From Bacteroidales bacterium (GTDB taxonomy: Bacteria; Bacteroidota; Bacteroidia; Bacteroidales; JAIPAH01): a stretch of DNA of 53,977 nucleotides. The translations under genes and the position numbers were made by a program. Shown here one piece after another: positions 17,327 to 26,182 of the stretch. Position 1 is the stretch's first letter; each line of letters starts with the position of its first letter. The stretch lies in assembly GCA_021738485.1 (NCBI GenBank), contig JAIPBX010000009.1, positions 1-53,977 of the forward strand, written 5' to 3'. Below the pieces are notes generated by a model. That model was given only the letters and a program-made list of their open reading frames with translations. It was not told the DNA's origin and did not search any database.

Positions 17327-20011
17327 CTAAAAATCTCTGAAATCTTTCTTTTTCTCTATCTTTAAGTCCTGCAAAAGGGAGGATTTGGCCCGCAGGGTGA
17401 AATTCCATCGCTGCCGGTTCCCGAAAGGTACCCAGTTAAAACTCATTTGCCAGCAGTGCAGGTCGCGATGAATGTTTATCGATGTGTAACTTAACTCTTT
17501 GGCTTTAAAGTCATAACCCGAACGCACACGAACCTTCCACTTGTTCGTAATGTTCATGCTTCCGTTAAAATCCAGGGTTTGGATGACATCCCGGTTATAC
17601 TCGTCGAGAGATTTCTGGTAATTGTTGGTATAATTTAAAGTGTAGCTCAGATTCAGACTCCACTTATTATCCCAGCGTATGTAATCTTCAGGATTTTCAT
17701 TAACTTGCTGTAATTCTTCTTCCGAACCTTTATCCGATTGAAACATCTCATCCAGGTCTTTATCGCTGAGGCTAAGGTTCAACCCAAAGTTCCAGCTAGT
17801 GTTATCGCGACGCAAAAAACCATCTTGCTCTTCCCAGATAAATTGATCAATACGTTTTCCTGTCGAGTCCAGGGCATACATATCGTAACTGCTCCGATAG
17901 GTCACGTTCAGTTTTTTAAACAATTTGGTGCGCCCGGAGACACTTATCGGCGACCAGTTGAGGGAGTCGGCTGAGAGGTCATAAGAAGTACTAAAAGACA
18001 GATTATCCACCAGTTTTATTTTTTTGCTCTCCTGCGTGGTATCTTTGGGTGTTCTGACCTTCATCTCGAAATTATTCCCAATGTTGAAGTTCAGCGAGCC
18101 CGACTCCCTGCCCGAAGGATAGCCATAGATTCCGTCTTCATATAGCGAATATTGTCTTTCTTGGTTTGTTGCAGGGTCGTAATAGGTGTCGTAATAGCCC
18201 CACTGCTCTGTCGAGAAATCCGGACGATAGGAGAAACTGACGCTGGGGTTCATCACATGACGAAAGGCTTTTACAGGGCCTTTTTTAAAGTTTAGCATGC
18301 CATAGAGCCTGGTGTTCAATGAAGAACTGAAACTGAATTCGTGTACGGCCTGAAAGCCCGGATCGGTCGTCTCTTGTATATAGCCGGTAATGGTAGAGTC
18401 GTTGTCTGCATTGGTAGTATCAATGAATTGTTTTTGCAGGGATTCGGTATACCAGCGTTCTGTTAAGTTAATAGAGTTGGTAAGGTTGAGGTGGTTAAGG
18501 ACTTTGATATTACTACTAATAGGTATGGAGTGCTTGATTCCGTTTCTGAATTCATCAAACATCTTGTTATCAAAAGTAATAAGCGAGTCGGGAGCGTTAA
18601 GCGTGTTTTTCATATTCATCGTATACCCGACGCTAATCTTCTCATACCATTTGGTCTCACCTACCCGCTCTTCACTCCTGAAAGGATAAAATTTGTCGGT
18701 TGATACCGAAAGCTGAGGCACCGTCATGCTGACGGTTTTGCTTTTTGTATTTTGACTGTGGCTCATATTAGCGGTCAGGTGTACTTTCTGGTTAAAGTTA
18801 GTTTGGTATGAGATGCTGGATTGGAAGGTGTTGGAGAGATAATCCTGCGTATTGACCGGGTTAAACTTGTTGTAAGAGGAAGTGACAATGTTTACATTGG
18901 CATTAAAATTGCTGTTTGGCCGGGCTTTGGGGTCCTGGGAATGCCGCCATCGTACGGAAAAGTCTTTGCTCACCTCATAATTTTTTGTGCCTTTCTCACC
19001 CACTTTATTAACGGTGTAGCCCGCATTCAGGTTCCCACTGTAGCCATATCGTTTTTTATAACGTAATTTAGGCTCGAGAGCCCAGCTACCCCGGGTATAA
19101 ATATCACCTCGTATTTCCAAATCCATGTTATCACTGATACCCCAGTAGTAACCGCCGTCTTCGAAGAAGAATCCCCGGTCGTTCGATTCACCATAAGAAG
19201 GGACAAGTATCCCCGATTGTTGTCCTTGTTTGTTGGGAAAAAAACCAAAAGGCAAAAAGAGTGGAATGGGCACATCTTCGATCACCAGATAAGCCGGTCC
19301 GCTTACAATTTTATTATCCGGTAGCATCTTGGCTTTGGTGTATTTTATCTCAAAATGCGGATCATCGAGGTTACAAGTGGTATAGCTGCCTTTTCTTACA
19401 TTAATACTTTTGTCGGGCATTTTTTTTATGATATCACCATGGAGCTTACCTTCCCCTTGTTCAGTGATCACCTTTTTTATCCTGCCTTTTTCTGTCTCAT
19501 AATTGTATCGCATCTCTTTGGATCGGTACGTTTGAGCTCCTTCACTAAACTTTGGTTTACCAATTAATTTCCCTGTGGAGTCTTTTATTCCATTAGCATC
19601 AATTATGTTTTTGGGAAAATCAATTTCAATGCGGGCAGCTTTCAGGTTGATATCCTCGTAATCAATTTCGGCATCGTTATATAAATAGACCTTACGGTTT
19701 TTCAGATCAAAACTTATGGAATCCTTCGCTTTGTAATTGACGGGTGAAGAAATAGCCTGAGCCTTTTTAGCGGTGTCTGCTGAGGTCGTATCGTTTTCCT
19801 TAAGAGAATCAGCCACCATTGAGTGGCTGGGCAAAGCATCGGTAGAAACGGTGTCTGTAATGCCGGTGGTGTCAGGTGTTAAAGAATCCCCTGTTGAACG
19901 CGGGGTGGCCTCATAAGGATGGGGAACTGCTTGGAAAGCATATAACAATATACTTACCGGTAACAAGAGCCACATTATACCCTTCCCTGCTATTTTTTCT
20001 CCTTTCGGCAA
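17327..20011 (-). CDS. lptD: LptD-like LPS assembly outer-membrane protein
   Basis: The 894-residue protein starts with a lipophilic segment (MWLLLPVSILLYAF, residues 13-26) acting as signal peptide. A Ser/Thr/Asp-rich linker follows, then an OstA-like periplasmic domain (about 95-250: DSISFDLKNRKVYLYNDAEIDYED..LKAARIEID) and a large C-terminal beta-barrel rich in alternating aromatic residues (about 260-894, including PFGFFPNKQGQQSGILVPSYGES). This matches the Bacteroidota 'putative LPS assembly protein LptD'. It would insert lipopolysaccharide or lipooligosaccharide into the outer leaflet, receiving it from the OstA/LptA-like protein encoded at 22431. An alternative start is the ATG at 19975. 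It is divergent from the amidase gene. Confidence 0.85.
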   Translation of the reverse strand: MPKGEKIAGKGIMWLLLPVSILLYAFQAVPHPYEATPRSTGDSLTPDTTGITDTVSTDALPSHSMVADSLKENDTTSADTAKKAQAISSPVNYKAKDSISFDLKNRKVYLYNDAEIDYEDINLKAARIEIDFPKNIIDANGIKDSTGKLIGKPKFSEGAQTYRSKEMRYNYETEKGRIKKVITEQGEGKLHGDIIKKMPDKSINVRKGSYTTCNLDDPHFEIKYTKAKMLPDNKIVSGPAYLVIEDVPIPLFLPFGFFPNKQGQQSGILVPSYGESNDRGFFFEDGGYYWGISDNMDLEIRGDIYTRGSWALEPKLRYKKRYGYSGNLNAGYTVNKVGEKGTKNYEVSKDFSVRWRHSQDPKARPNSNFNANVNIVTSSYNKFNPVNTQDYLSNTFQSSISYQTNFNQKVHLTANMSHSQNTKSKTVSMTVPQLSVSTDKFYPFRSEERVGETKWYEKISVGYTMNMKNTLNAPDSLITFDNKMFDEFRNGIKHSIPISSNIKVLNHLNLTNSINLTERWYTESLQKQFIDTTNADNDSTITGYIQETTDPGFQAVHEFSFSSSLNTRLYGMLNFKKGPVKAFRHVMNPSVSFSYRPDFSTEQWGYYDTYYDPATNQERQYSLYEDGIYGYPSGRESGSLNFNIGNNFEMKVRTPKDTTQESKKIKLVDNLSFSTSYDLSADSLNWSPISVSGRTKLFKKLNVTYRSSYDMYALDSTGKRIDQFIWEEQDGFLRRDNTSWNFGLNLSLSDKDLDEMFQSDKGSEEELQQVNENPEDYIRWDNKWSLNLSYTLNYTNNYQKSLDEYNRDVIQTLDFNGSMNITNKWKVRVRSGYDFKAKELSYTSINIHRDLHCWQMSFNWVPFGNRQRWNFTLRAKSSLLQDLKIEKKKDFRDF

Positions 20012-20062
20012 TGTAATGAGATGAATTAACGACTTTTTTTTCTTTTAAGAAAAAGTGTTTTG

Positions 20063-20070
20063 TAAATTTG
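20063..20070 (+). promoter_or_regulatory. Bacteroidota-type -7 box (TAAATTTG) upstream of the amidase
   Basis: The sequence matches TAnnTTTG exactly and lies 93 bp before the amidase ATG. No clear TTTG -33 element at the usual 19-21 bp spacing was found, so this is tentative. Confidence 0.3.
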
Positions 20071-20162
20071 TTATCCTATTGAAAGCAAAAACAATACCAT
20101 TGTTGGTTTTGCGTTTCAGAATCAAGCTTCAAAACTAATAAAATAATACGCTGGTGAAACGG

Positions 20163-21278
20163 ATGAAGGCTATTTTTGGTATACTGTGTTTTTTGCTGAT
20201 TAATGCCGAGGTTATCTCGCAGGAAAGTTCTTATGTAAACACAGTGGTAATAGACGCCGGACATGGAGGGAAAGATCCCGGTGCATCGGGGAGACATTCC
20301 CAGGAAAAAGAGATAGCACTGAAAATTGCCTTAAAAACGGGGAATTATATTGAAAAAAATATAGATGGGGTAGAAGTTATCTACACCCGCAAAACGGATA
20401 AATTTATTGAGCTTCATAAAAGGGCGGATATCGCTAATAAAAATAATGCCGATTTATTTATATCCATTCATTGCAATGCTAATAGGTCATCCAGACCCCG
20501 GGGAGCTGAAACATATGTGATGGGCCTTCACAAATCGGAAGAAAACCTTGAAGTGGCTAAAAAAGAGAATGCAGCTATTTTACTCGAGGAAGACTATCGC
20601 GAAGAGTACGACGGATTTGATCCCAATAGCGATGAAGGCTACATTAGCCTTAGTCTTATGCAAAATGCCCATCTGGAGCAGAGTATCAAAATGGCGGAAA
20701 AAGTGCAGGATCAGTTTCGGGAAAGAGTGGGGTTAAAAGATAGAAGCGTCAGACAGGCCGGCTTTTTGTTGCTTTACCAAACTACTATGCCGGGAGTTTT
20801 AATAGAGACCGGGTTTTTGAGCAACCCCCGCGAAGAAAAATTTTTGACATCAAAAAAGGGCCAGGCTTATATTGCTTCCGGGATATACAGGGCGTTTAAA
20901 GAGTACAAAAAATCGATGGAAAAAGACCTTCCCTCTAAACAAGACCAGGTACTGGTTGATAAGAATAATGGCAATAACGGAAACAATCGTGATCATAATT
21001 CTACCCCGGAAGTATATTTTTCCGTCCAAATTGATACTTCTCCCGAATCTGTTAATGTGAAGAATTTCGAAACCTCACGCCGGGTTTCCGAATACGAGCA
21101 TAATGGGGTTTATAAATATATTACGGGAAATACTACTTCTTTGCAGGAAGCCCGGAGAATAAAAAGAGAGATGCGGGCGAAAGGGTATGATGGAGCTTTT
21201 ATTGTGGCCTTTAATAATCACAAGCGCATTAGTGTAACGAAAGCCCTGGATTTGATAGAAAAATATGGATCGCCGTAA
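20163..21278 (+). CDS. N-acetylmuramoyl-L-alanine amidase (Amidase_3) with C-terminal SPOR-like domain
   Basis: The protein (371 residues from the ATG; 374 from a GTG at 20154) has a short signal peptide and the zinc amidase core: VIDAGHGGKDPGASG, the zinc-ligand glutamate in QEKEIALKIA, LFISIHCNAN, and the catalytic glutamate in PGVLIETGFLSNPREE. It cleaves the bond between muramic acid and the stem peptide in the periplasm. After a low-complexity NGNNGNN linker, residues about 290-365 resemble a SPOR fold (YFSVQI..ARRIKREMRAKGYDGAFIV), which would bind denuded glycan strands at division sites. The ATG was preferred over the GTG because it starts the signal peptide cleanly. Shared upstream region with lptD. 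Confidence 0.88.
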   Translation: MKAIFGILCFLLINAEVISQESSYVNTVVIDAGHGGKDPGASGRHSQEKEIALKIALKTGNYIEKNIDGVEVIYTRKTDKFIELHKRADIANKNNADLFISIHCNANRSSRPRGAETYVMGLHKSEENLEVAKKENAAILLEEDYREEYDGFDPNSDEGYISLSLMQNAHLEQSIKMAEKVQDQFRERVGLKDRSVRQAGFLLLYQTTMPGVLIETGFLSNPREEKFLTSKKGQAYIASGIYRAFKEYKKSMEKDLPSKQDQVLVDKNNGNNGNNRDHNSTPEVYFSVQIDTSPESVNVKNFETSRRVSEYEHNGVYKYITGNTTSLQEARRIKREMRAKGYDGAFIVAFNNHKRISVTKALDLIEKYGSP

Positions 21279-21369
21279 ATGCGAGTAGAAAAAACTAATA
21301 AATTTATCATATTTATATTTTCTCTCATTTATAAGTAATATTTTTGTTAAAAATCAAAAATCATTTGTT

Positions 21370-22401
21370 TTGAAAAGAAAAAAGGAGTTTCAATTAGGAT
21401 TACTTTTCATTGTGGCTTTAGGGCTACTGGGCTGGGGAATCAGCTACCTTAAAGGAAGTGATATTTTGTTTGGCGGCACTCGTTATTATGCCGTTTACAA
21501 CCACATACAGGGCCTTCTGGTTGCAAACCCCGTCACCGTTAACGGATATGAAGTGGGCCAGGTAACGGATATTGATTTTACTTCCCGGGAAGGAGGAAAC
21601 GTAGTAGTAGAAATGGAAGTTGAGGAAGATATTGATATTCCAAAGAATTCAATAGCAAGGATTTACAGCTCCGATTTAATGGGATCGAAAGCTGTGGCGA
21701 TTGATCTGGGTAAAGGGCCACAAGTGGCTGCCCATGGTGATACTCTTTCCAGTTCAGTAGAGAGCGGGATTAAAGAGGCTGTAAATAAACAGGTGCAGCC
21801 CATTAAGCAAAAAGCCGAAGACCTGCTTTTGAGCGTGGACACCGTGGTGACAGCTATTCAAACGGTATTTAAGCCGAGCTCCCGAGAAAAGATAAGCAAC
21901 AGTTTATCCAGTATTGAGAATACTCTCCAATATATGGAAAGTACCACTTATAACCTTGATACTTTAATGAAGTCGGAAAGAAGCCGTTTGTCTATGATAG
22001 TGGGTAATATTGAAAACATAACCCGCAACCTCGCCTCAAAAGAAACGCAAATCAATCATACCCTCGATAACCTATCGGCGATAAGCGATACCCTAGCCGG
22101 AGCTAATATCAGTAAAACACTGCATAAAACCAATAAATCCCTCAAGCAATTGACCGCTATCATAACCAAAATTAACGAGGGAGAGGGAACTGCCGGTATG
22201 CTGATCAACAATGATACACTTTACCGCAACCTTCAATCGGCCTCCCATGAATTGAATATGTTGATGAGGGATATGAAATTAAATCCCGGGCGTTATGTCC
22301 ATTTTTCGATATTCGGAAGGGGAAAAAAGCAAAATGAATATGTTCCGCCGGAGAAGCAGAAACAACCAAAGGAAAAGAAGCAGGAACAACAGGAAGATTA
22401 A
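21370..22401 (+). CDS. MCE/MlaD family protein
   Basis: The 343-residue protein begins at a TTG codon and has one N-terminal membrane anchor (about 8-26), then one MCE domain (about 38-115: YYAVYNHIQGLLVANPVTVNGYEVGQV..PKNSIARIYSSDLMG). A long helical region follows (about 145-300), ending in a charged K/E/Q tail. This fits the MlaD-type substrate-binding subunit of a phospholipid transport system that maintains outer-membrane asymmetry. The permease and ATPase genes are not in the window. It follows the amidase with a 91-bp gap. No ATG is available before the anchor, supporting the TTG start. Confidence 0.85.
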   Translation: MKRKKEFQLGLLFIVALGLLGWGISYLKGSDILFGGTRYYAVYNHIQGLLVANPVTVNGYEVGQVTDIDFTSREGGNVVVEMEVEEDIDIPKNSIARIYSSDLMGSKAVAIDLGKGPQVAAHGDTLSSSVESGIKEAVNKQVQPIKQKAEDLLLSVDTVVTAIQTVFKPSSREKISNSLSSIENTLQYMESTTYNLDTLMKSERSRLSMIVGNIENITRNLASKETQINHTLDNLSAISDTLAGANISKTLHKTNKSLKQLTAIITKINEGEGTAGMLINNDTLYRNLQSASHELNMLMRDMKLNPGRYVHFSIFGRGKKQNEYVPPEKQKQPKEKKQEQQED

Positions 22402-22430
22402 AAATACGGAAGATGACTTTGCAATAGGTT

Positions 22431-23924
22431 TTAATATACGTCATTGGGCCCGCGAGGACGAATATCATCAAGCCATTTAAAATTTTTGAAAAAACGGTCT
22501 TCTTTGGTCATGTCTTTCATGGGCTTGAGGATTTCCTCGGGATTTTCGATGTAGGTGATCCACGAAAATTCATTATCCTCCAGAATGATTCGCATTTTAC
22601 TTGAAACGGACATATTCACACCTATGAGACTTTTGTCTTCGTCCTTCACATAATAAATTGTTTCGGCATTACCCTCTGTATAGATTTTTCGCAACTGGCC
22701 TTCACGAAAAAACGCTTTCATGTATTTTCCCTTAATCTGGTTGTAATAATCCAGGGTGTCATATGAGGCAATAAGACAGTTATCAAAGAGCTCAAGGTTA
22801 TCTATTTCCTTATTTTTTAACTGGATTTTTATGGTGTCGGCAACAATCTGATTTCCTTTCGACCATAAAACCGGGTCGGTATACATATTTATCAGTGAAT
22901 CATTGGCCGCGTACTTAATACTATCACTTTTCCCCTGTATATCTTCGTGGAAAAACCGTGATTCATAGTAAGCATGGATAGTCTTCAGTTGTTTGGTAGT
23001 ATCCAGGTATGACCACAGCGTATCTGATGATAAATACAGCGAGTCCCTTTTATTGATTAAGATAGCCCGGGCACTATCGGTGATAAACGAGTAGAGCTTT
23101 TGTTCATTATACTCAGCGTATTGACCGGTTAATATCACATCTTTAGCGGCATCGCGTATTCGCACATCTTTAACGGCTTTTCCAAACCCAATGTCCCGGT
23201 CATAAAAAATGCTGTCTCCGAAAATCGTTTGCTCTCCGTTATCCAGGTAAGCATTACGGTTCATCTGTGATTTGTCTTTTTTGGTATCATACCAGCCATT
23301 TTCGCAATAAAGCGTGTTTTCTTCGCTGATCACGCGGGAGGGCCCCCTGAAGTCAACCATTTTTGTGATGGTATTGTACATCGTGGTATCGGAATAAATC
23401 GTGTAATCAGGATTGACGATAACCACACTGTCCCTGAAGGTGAGGTCTTTGCTTTTCGTATTATAATAGCCTTCAATGCTTGTTAAAGTGTTAGTGGTGT
23501 CTTCTATTTTTCCTCCTGTGGTGTAGCTGGCCGTTGTATTGTTACGGTCATAAACCAGGCTGTCAGTAGTTAGTACCATCTCATTATCAACAAGCCTGAC
23601 ATCTTTGCTAATCCGGGCAATACGCGTTTTACCCGTGTAATGGAGTTCTTGGCCATAAAGATTCAGCGTATCACTCATTTTGATACGTACATCTCCGCAC
23701 GCATCGATATCTTTGGTTTTATCATTAAGGTAAGCAGTGTCGCAGAATAGGTATGTGCTGTCGACTTCAAACAGAACATCGCCGGTACACACCCGAAGAT
23801 TTTCGTTTTCCTGCCTGTTATAGGTCATCTCTTCCGCCCTGATCAGATTGACTACTTTCGTCTCTTGTCCATGGACGAATAGACCCAGCAATAAAATTAT
23901 TCCAGTATAAATGATTCGTTTCAT
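22431..23924 (-). CDS. OstA/LptA-like periplasmic protein
   Basis: The 497-residue protein (from ATG at 23924) has a signal peptide (RIIYTGIILLLGLFVHGQ) and successive OstA/LptA-type beta-jellyroll stretches: AEEMTYNRQENENLRVCTGDVLFEVDSTYLFCDTAY, later ELHYTGKTRIARISKDVRLVDNE and EQTIFGDSIFYDRD. Such proteins form the LPS-conducting bridge in the periplasm; this one is larger than LptA (about 185 residues), as is usual for the Bacteroidota 'OstA-like protein'. The frame is open to 23975, but the extra 17 residues precede the signal peptide, so the later ATG was chosen. It is convergent with the MCE gene (29 bp gap). Confidence 0.82.
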   Translation of the reverse strand: MKRIIYTGIILLLGLFVHGQETKVVNLIRAEEMTYNRQENENLRVCTGDVLFEVDSTYLFCDTAYLNDKTKDIDACGDVRIKMSDTLNLYGQELHYTGKTRIARISKDVRLVDNEMVLTTDSLVYDRNNTTASYTTGGKIEDTTNTLTSIEGYYNTKSKDLTFRDSVVIVNPDYTIYSDTTMYNTITKMVDFRGPSRVISEENTLYCENGWYDTKKDKSQMNRNAYLDNGEQTIFGDSIFYDRDIGFGKAVKDVRIRDAAKDVILTGQYAEYNEQKLYSFITDSARAILINKRDSLYLSSDTLWSYLDTTKQLKTIHAYYESRFFHEDIQGKSDSIKYAANDSLINMYTDPVLWSKGNQIVADTIKIQLKNKEIDNLELFDNCLIASYDTLDYYNQIKGKYMKAFFREGQLRKIYTEGNAETIYYVKDEDKSLIGVNMSVSSKMRIILEDNEFSWITYIENPEEILKPMKDMTKEDRFFKNFKWLDDIRPRGPNDVY

Positions 23925-24118
23925 AGTAACAGGGCAAAAGTAAGCAAAAATCAGGCCGGTGTCTATTACCGGCATTCATAAGTAAACTCCGTTTGAAATG
24001 AAATTTTTTATTTAGAAATATTTTCAATAGATTTTTCCTCAGTTCTTCTTTTTTGATTTCATAATATTGAAATAGAGAATATTAATTTTCGGATAAATAT
24101 TTTTCCTCGGGGCATTGT

Positions 24119-24180
24119 GTTTAGGCAATCACTCTTTTTTCCATATATTTGAGAACTCAACTTTTGTTTCCATATATTTA
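24119..24180 (+). promoter_or_regulatory. Candidate gatE promoter with a 13-bp direct repeat
   Basis: TTTCCATATATTT occurs at 24138-24150 and again at 24167-24179, 29 bp apart. The first copy overlaps TATATTTG (24144-24151), an exact TAnnTTTG -7 box with a TTTA at 24119-24122 near the -33 position. The second copy ends two bases before the gatE-proximal leader. The repeat could be a regulator site or a duplicated -7 region. Confidence 0.4.
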
Positions 24181-24194
24181 ATGCTAAAAAGAGT

Positions 24195-26180
24195 ATGAAT
24201 CATTTCGATCCAATCGACAATTACAATCAAACGCTAAAAGAAGCCGGATATATTCCCCGACGTGAAGCTACCCAAAAAGATTACGACAGGATTGGTTTTA
24301 AATCAGGCCTGGAAGTTCATCAACAGTTAAAAACGGAAGAGAAGCTTTTTTGTCGATGTCCGGCAGGTGTCTATCATGATCATGAGCAATTTGATGCAGA
24401 GGTTATACGCCATATGAGACCCACCCTTAGCGAATTGGGTGAATATGACGGTACGGCGCTCATGGAATTCAAAACGCGGAAAGAAATTATCTACCGGCTC
24501 AAGAATGAGAGTACTTGTACCTATGAAGTGGATGATACACCACCATTTCCTATGAATGAGACGGCCCTGGATATTTCGCTCAGGATTTCCCTGCTTAGCC
24601 GTTTGAATATCGTTGGTGAAGTGCATGTAACGCGGAAACAATACCTTGACGGAAGTATTCCCACGGGTTTTCAGCGGACGGCCATCATCGGGGTAGAAGG
24701 AGAGATTTATCTGAAAAATAAAACCGTACATCTTATCCAGCTAAGCCTGGAGGAGGATTCCTGCCGCGAGATATCCGATTACCGGCATACTCGTGTATAC
24801 AATACCGACCGTCTCGGAATGCCGCTCATTGAAACAGTAACCTACCACGATATGGCCAATCCCGACGAAGTGCAGGAGGCTTGCGATTATATCCGGTTTT
24901 TGAACCGCAGCACAGGCATGGTACGGACAGGAATCGGATCGGGGCGGCAGGATGTGAATGTCAGTTGCCGGGGAGGCTCCCGCGTCGAAATCAAGGGGGT
25001 AGCTCATACCAAGTGGATTCCTGAATTAACCCATAATGAATCGTTCCGCCAGTGGTCGCTGCTACTCCTGCGTGAGAAACTTAAGAAAAAGGTTAAAGAC
25101 CGGGCGAATTGGAAGATTCATTCGCGGAAGCTTAATTATTACGACTATGGGTTTAGTTACCAGCCTATTGTCAATGCCCGTGATGAAAAGAATAAGATTA
25201 TTGCGGTTAACCTGCCGGGTTTTAAAGGAGCTTTATCACATTTTACCCAACCCGGTAAAGTGTTCGGCAATGAACTGGAAGACCGTATTGCTGTGGTAGC
25301 TTGTTTAGAGCGCCCGAATATGACTCATTCCGAATCATTAACACCGGTTGTAAGTGAGGCGATCTGGGAAAAGGTGCGCCACACCCTGGCCAGCAAACCG
25401 GAAGATGCCCAGGTGATTTTCTGGGGGCCTGAGGAAGATATCGACACGGCGCTGGAAACCATTGAGGAAAGATGTAATATCGCTTTTGAAGGGATACCTC
25501 AGGAAACACGCAAATCCTTTGAGGATGGAACGACGATCTTTGAAAGAGTGCTCCCAGGCCCCGACAGAATGTATCCTGATACCGATACTCCGCCGATTCC
25601 TTTAACCGATGAGTATATTGAGAATGTCAGGCAAGAGCTGCCCACCGATGTTATAGAGCGTTACCGTCAGCTTAAAAAATGGGGTGTGCCGGAAGATACC
25701 TATAACTATATTTTTAGAAAAAACCTCTTCCCATTGATCTTTGAAATAGTAGAAGAGCTGGATTATGACCCCGTATTTGCCGGAACTTTAATCGGGCACA
25801 AGCTCAAGTACGTAGAGGGCCATTACGACCATGGAAAAGGATTTAATTACAAGATCGTGAAAGCACTATTACGCTATATAAAAGAGAATAACCTGGATAA
25901 AGCCATTGCCGAAGAAATGCTGCCGGTGGTTTATCTGCATCCGCGAATGGATTTTGATTCGGTGCTGGCGAATATCAATTATCAACCCCGGCAACCCGAC
26001 GAAATCCTTTCACGGGTCCCCTATCTGCATGAAACTTTTAAAAAAACAGCCCACCGGGATACTTTGGTTAATGAGACGGATTGGATTGTCGGACAGCTCA
26101 GGAGGTCCGCCGTCGGTAATATAGATTTGAAAAAACTGAAGACGGAAGTTGAAAAGATTCTAAATCATCAAAACGTGTAA
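24195..26180 (+). CDS. gatE: Archaeal-type Glu-tRNA(Gln) amidotransferase subunit E
   Basis: The 661-residue protein has the GatB/GatE kinase core with GFKSGLEVHQQL, CRCP, YEVDDTPPFPMNE, the SIPTGFQRTAIIGVEGEI stretch, and VNVSCRGGSRVEIKGV. An AspRS-like insertion (about 340-470) follows, then the GatE-specific MYPDTDTPPIPL and a C-terminal tRNA-binding tail domain. GatE phosphorylates Glu-tRNA(Gln) and uses ammonia from GatD to form Gln-tRNA(Gln). The AspRS-like insertion and the GatD partner immediately downstream (2 bp gap) distinguish it from bacterial GatB. GatDE is regarded as the archaeal system, so lateral transfer is likely. Codon use looks like that of its neighbours, suggesting an old acquisition. 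Confidence 0.93.
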   Translation: MNHFDPIDNYNQTLKEAGYIPRREATQKDYDRIGFKSGLEVHQQLKTEEKLFCRCPAGVYHDHEQFDAEVIRHMRPTLSELGEYDGTALMEFKTRKEIIYRLKNESTCTYEVDDTPPFPMNETALDISLRISLLSRLNIVGEVHVTRKQYLDGSIPTGFQRTAIIGVEGEIYLKNKTVHLIQLSLEEDSCREISDYRHTRVYNTDRLGMPLIETVTYHDMANPDEVQEACDYIRFLNRSTGMVRTGIGSGRQDVNVSCRGGSRVEIKGVAHTKWIPELTHNESFRQWSLLLLREKLKKKVKDRANWKIHSRKLNYYDYGFSYQPIVNARDEKNKIIAVNLPGFKGALSHFTQPGKVFGNELEDRIAVVACLERPNMTHSESLTPVVSEAIWEKVRHTLASKPEDAQVIFWGPEEDIDTALETIEERCNIAFEGIPQETRKSFEDGTTIFERVLPGPDRMYPDTDTPPIPLTDEYIENVRQELPTDVIERYRQLKKWGVPEDTYNYIFRKNLFPLIFEIVEELDYDPVFAGTLIGHKLKYVEGHYDHGKGFNYKIVKALLRYIKENNLDKAIAEEMLPVVYLHPRMDFDSVLANINYQPRQPDEILSRVPYLHETFKKTAHRDTLVNETDWIVGQLRRSAVGNIDLKKLKTEVEKILNHQNV

Positions 26181-26182
26181 TA

